This document shows positions 61,001-64,000 of a stretch of 64,000 bases of DNA, piece by piece. The notes beneath the pieces are model-generated. The model was not told the origin of the DNA. It ran no database searches and saw nothing but the letters and a program-made list of their open reading frames with translations. A program made the translations under genes and the position numbers. The number at the start of each line of letters is the position of its first letter. Within the stretch, counting starts at the first letter, position 1. Origin of the DNA: Bretschneidera sinensis (lineage: Eukaryota; Streptophyta; Magnoliopsida; Brassicales; Akaniaceae); NCBI GenBank assembly GCA_023935145.1, contig CM043699.1, positions 109,355,536 to 109,419,535 on the forward strand, given 5' to 3'.

Positions 61001-63859
61001 GTTGTATTTTAAAAACTAGTATAAATAATAATTGCCAATATTCTTTTTATCTTGTCAGATGTTCTTCTCACATCTGAAAATAGGTCTGAGAATTGAGCAC
61101 TTCAGGAGGTTCATTTTAGAATATATGTGGGACTGCCTTTTTATTTGCATCTCTATCAGAAGTTAGTATAAATAATAATTACCAGAGTCCTTTTTATCAT
61201 GTCAGAAGTTCTTCTCAGATCTAAAAAATAGGTCCGACTTCTGAGAATTGAACGCTTCAGGAGATTCATTTTAGAATATATCAATACGCAATCTTTCTTT
61301 CGATAGTTGACCCACCTTTTTCTAAAAGGACGGTGAGTTCATGCTTCAACATGGCTTTTTCTTCCTGCTGGACCATAATTGGACCTTTTCTAATAGATAC
61401 CTGCACTCAATTTGGCTTGTCTATCTGTGGGACTGCCCTTTTATTTTCATTTCTATTAGAAGTTAAATAGTGTCTCAGCACATCCATATATGTAGGCATC
61501 GTCTCAAAGTGTTTAACTTTAACTGCGCAGGTGAAGATAAGTATGTTGTTTTTGTGTCGGGGCTAAGTGTTGGGAGCAACTGTTCTAACCCTCTCCAATT
61601 TCAGCTTCTTGTTGATCATATAACAGGACATCTGGGAGATGAGGAGGTTCTGCAGATTCATTGTCTTCAAGTTCCGCTGCTTTTTTTTTGTTCCCCTTAC
61701 TTTTCACAAATGTTTCATCTTACTCATTTAATGCTATTAACTCAACAGGAACAAGGTATTGCATCACAAATAGTTCATGTTATAATTGCTGGAAATTCTG
61801 TTGAAGTTCCTCGTGCGCTTCTTAATGGACAGGTAGCACACTTTTACCTACCCGCCCCCATTCTATGGTGGATTAGCAGTTCACTTATTCTAAAGCTTTT
61901 TGCTAATAACTTTTTCATTACTGGCTTAGTTCAGTAGTAGAAAAATTAGAGCTTTTTATGTTGTTTTTAGTTTCATTTCTGGAAGCCAATGATAAAATTC
62001 CTCCATGGAGGTATCTAATGGGAACGATGCCCTCCCTTGTGGATCATGAAATAGAACTTAACTCCTTCCCAGTTTCTGATTAAATAAGAATTGTGTGGGA
62101 AGTTATGCATCACCTTGCACTTACCTCCCTAATAGTGATTTTTTTCATCTATAAATTATTTACTCAGTGAATATGTTCTGCTCATTGTTGGATTTTGTAT
62201 CGATAAGAAGAAATGGTGATTAGATTTTTTTTAAATCAGAAAAAGTAAGAATTCTTTTAAGACGGCACCAAGGGGTGCCAACCAAGTACAAAATTTTCAT
62301 CTACAATTCAAAAAATTGGAAATTCTACTATCTCGTATTCATTTAAAAAATAGTTAGTGTGCTTATTATTTACAAAAAAAATGTCATTAGAATATCACAT
62401 GAAATCTCAGAGGAGGAGAGGCTGTGCTTATCCTTTAGATAGTTAAATGTTATGAACTTGAAAGGGAGGTCAATGCTATTTGTACATTTCAGTGCTTACA
62501 TGTGGAAAAGTAATTTTGGTTATTGATTACAGGTAAAGTGTTCACATTCATATGTTGTTGCTTGTTTTGATGACATCAGGTAGTTCCACATTTTGGATTG
62601 CTCTACGTTTATTTTTAGAAATTTCAAGAGTGAATTCATCATTAGCCACCCTTAGCTTTGTTACTTGTGGATGATTTAAACTTTCTCCTTTGATGGTCAT
62701 TTTTGGCAGAATTTGGCTTCTAAGGATCAATCAGGGCTGTCTGAGCCAATTAAAGAGCTGGATATCTAGTTAACTCAGGTTTATATTCATTGGTTTCATT
62801 AGTAACTTTAAGTTCGCTTCTTTTTGTCCCTTCATTGTGGTCAGCTGCTTAATAATTATTACTTATGTTTAGATTGCTGCAGGCCTGCCCCTAGATATCA
62901 TGCCAGGATCCAATGATCCAGCAAATTTTTCATTACCTCAGCAGGTTTGTTGTATATAATGGAAGTATATGTACATCGCATTCCATCTATATTATTTGAT
63001 ACAATCCTAGTATCTTTTCTTCTCAGCCTTTGAACAGATGCCTTTTTCCTGGCTCAGCAGCGTATAACACTTTCAGATCTTGTACTAATCCTCATTGCTT
63101 TGAGCTAGACAATGTGAAGTGAGATATGCATATAATTTGACTGCAAGTGCTTAAAGGAAATGGATATATATTGACAATGTACAACGCGGCTTTCCAGATT
63201 TCTTGGAACATCTGGTCAGAACATTGATGATCTTGAGAAGTACTCAGAGGCGAGAGATAAGCTTGACTTTATGGAAAGGACATTGCGGTGGAGGCATATG
63301 GCGCCAACAGCACCTAATACGCTTGGTAAACATAATATATCTTGCGACATGTCCAATCTTCTATTAATTTATTTGGTGATCCATGTCAGTCATTTATCGT
63401 GTTATGTTGGTTGTTTGAGCTTACAAAGCATGTGAGGTTAAACAGCTGGCCAACCTGAAACAAAACAATATAGTCACCGAAAGAATCAGCAAATTGATTG
63501 ATTGAATCATGTTATTTTTTCCTCCATGATCTTGGATTTGAGTTCCTATTGTTATTATTGTCATCCAGGGTGTTATCCTTTCACTGATAGGGATCCTTTC
63601 CTGATTGAGAGCTGTCCTCATGTTTACTTTGTTGGTAATCAGGATAAATACGATACTCGCTTGTTAAAGGGTATATTCTCAAGGACTTGGTAACTTTCAT
63701 TATAAAAAAATTATTCTTCAAGCCGAAAAAATGGAATTATTTTATCATTATCAATTGTGTGAAAGTGCTCACTGGTAACTTTGAAGTGCAGGGTCAGAAG
63801 GACAGTGTGTGAGACTAATCTGCATTCCTAAATTTTGCGAGACAGACGTTGCTGTTGTG
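58051..63859 (+). CDS. POLD2: DNA polymerase delta small (regulatory) subunit, 3'-incomplete, one in-frame TAG
   Basis: Thirteen exons are visible: 58051-58116, 58271-58400 (or from 58268), 59349-59455, 59582-59708, 60413-60520, 61531-61646, 61749-61832, 62710-62778, 62873-62944, 63027-63118, 63198-63325, 63569-63670, 63792-63859. They total 423 codons in phase. The family protein is about 440 aa, so the last ~17 codons lie beyond the window. Hallmarks: [35 protein letters not shown] (OB-fold), [76 protein letters not shown] and [17 protein letters not shown]. The protein scaffolds polymerase delta in replication and repair in the nucleus; its phosphoesterase-like domain is non-catalytic. Oddity: exon 8 has TAG at 62767-62769 (codon 266, after KELDI) with everything else intact. 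Confidence 0.93.
58265..58270 (+). other. NAGNAG tandem acceptor of POLD2 exon 2
   Basis: TTTTCAGCAG|GATGAG offers two acceptors three bases apart. Use of the first adds one Gln before DEKFKIQ; both keep the frame. Confidence 0.7.
59753..59905 (-). mobile_element. tRNA-derived SINE in POLD2 intron 4
   Basis: Minus strand: head GGTGCTGGCTAGCATGTCTGG with an A-box-like TGGCTAGCATGTCTGG, a B-box-like GGGATTGAATC ~50 bases on, and an A-rich tail (GGATCCAAAAAAGAAAAA). A ~14-bp target duplication GTGGACCACATTTT flanks it (59738-59751 and 59906-59919). Structure and duplication identify a SINE. Confidence 0.8.
61017..61282. repeat. ~147-bp tandem duplication in POLD2 intron 5
   Basis: Copies at 61017-61163 and 61164-61282 share TAGTATAAATAATAATT, GTTCTTCTCA, TCTGAGAATTGA and TTCATTTTAGAATATAT. 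A third partial piece (GTGGGACTGCC..TTTTATT) recurs at 61427-61465. Copies differ by several substitutions. Confidence 0.85.
62200..62330 (-). mobile_element. LINE 3' terminal fragment in POLD2 intron 7
   Basis: Minus-strand GGCACCCCTTGGTGCC (62264-62279) with an adjoining A-tail (T-run near 62226) is the 3' end of the LINE family found in the J-protein gene. Little coding sequence remains. Confidence 0.55.
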
Positions 63860-64000
63860 GTAAGATTTTGTGTCTATTCAGGATGCCAAAAGTATCTGGA
63901 AATAAGACTTACCTGAAAACCTCAGCATATCATAGTATCATACAAATTTATGTGCTTGTCCCAATTCTGGGGGTTCTGTTCAAAATTCCTGCATAGCTAA

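Noticed and set aside
61470..61937. 155-codon ORF taken as a single-exon gene
   Set aside because: It merely runs through POLD2 exons 6 and 7 and the short intron between them, which is open by chance.

Overview
The window is nuclear DNA of a flowering plant, most likely a eudicot. The support is a 377-codon plant actin gene with the standard plant intron positions and a leader intron, a nuclear-type tRNA-Cys(GCA), AT-rich spacers, spliced genes with GT-AG introns, and Ty1/copia, Ty3/gypsy, LINE, SINE, hAT-like and Tourist-like elements. Most long ORFs belong to transposons. The host genes were recovered by joining exons by eye.

Layout. 1-7.0 kb: a decayed copia element (internal region on +, then two related LTRs) abutting a LINE remnant. 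7.27-7.67 kb: an orphan minus-strand ORF. 9.70-27.82 kb (-): a six-exon, 18-kb gene for a 262-aa J-domain protein with a likely mitochondrial presequence. Its last intron carries a 5.47-kb gypsy element and its other large introns carry LINE pieces and a Tourist-like element. 28.3-29.5 kb: a ~1.2-kb imperfect palindrome upstream of that gene. 30.6-32.6 kb: a SINE, a small Tourist-like MITE and a hAT-like element holding a PPR gene fragment. 35.26-37.48 kb (+): actin. 38.74-43.65 kb (-): a clade-D-like protein phosphatase 2C with a frame-breaking deletion in exon 1. 44-51.3 kb: repeats, including a LINE split by a ~2.1-kb solo LTR. 51.32-51.39 kb (-): tRNA-Cys. 52.75-53.50 kb (-): a small two-exon basic protein. 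54-56.5 kb: a hAT-like element with an exact 8-bp target duplication, and a MITE. 58.05 kb to the window end (+): the DNA polymerase delta small subunit gene (POLD2), 13 exons visible, one in-frame TAG, its last ~17 codons outside the window.

The host genes look like unrelated neighbours, with no operon or gene cluster. I found no convincing new biological system. The points most worth checking are the two single-lesion genes (POLD2 and PP2C), the gypsy insertion between the two last J-domain exons, the PPR fragment inside a hAT-like element, the long palindrome near the J-protein gene's 5' end, and the LINE / solo LTR / MITE nest. Exon boundaries were read by eye from splice signals and reading phase; no alignment or database search was run.
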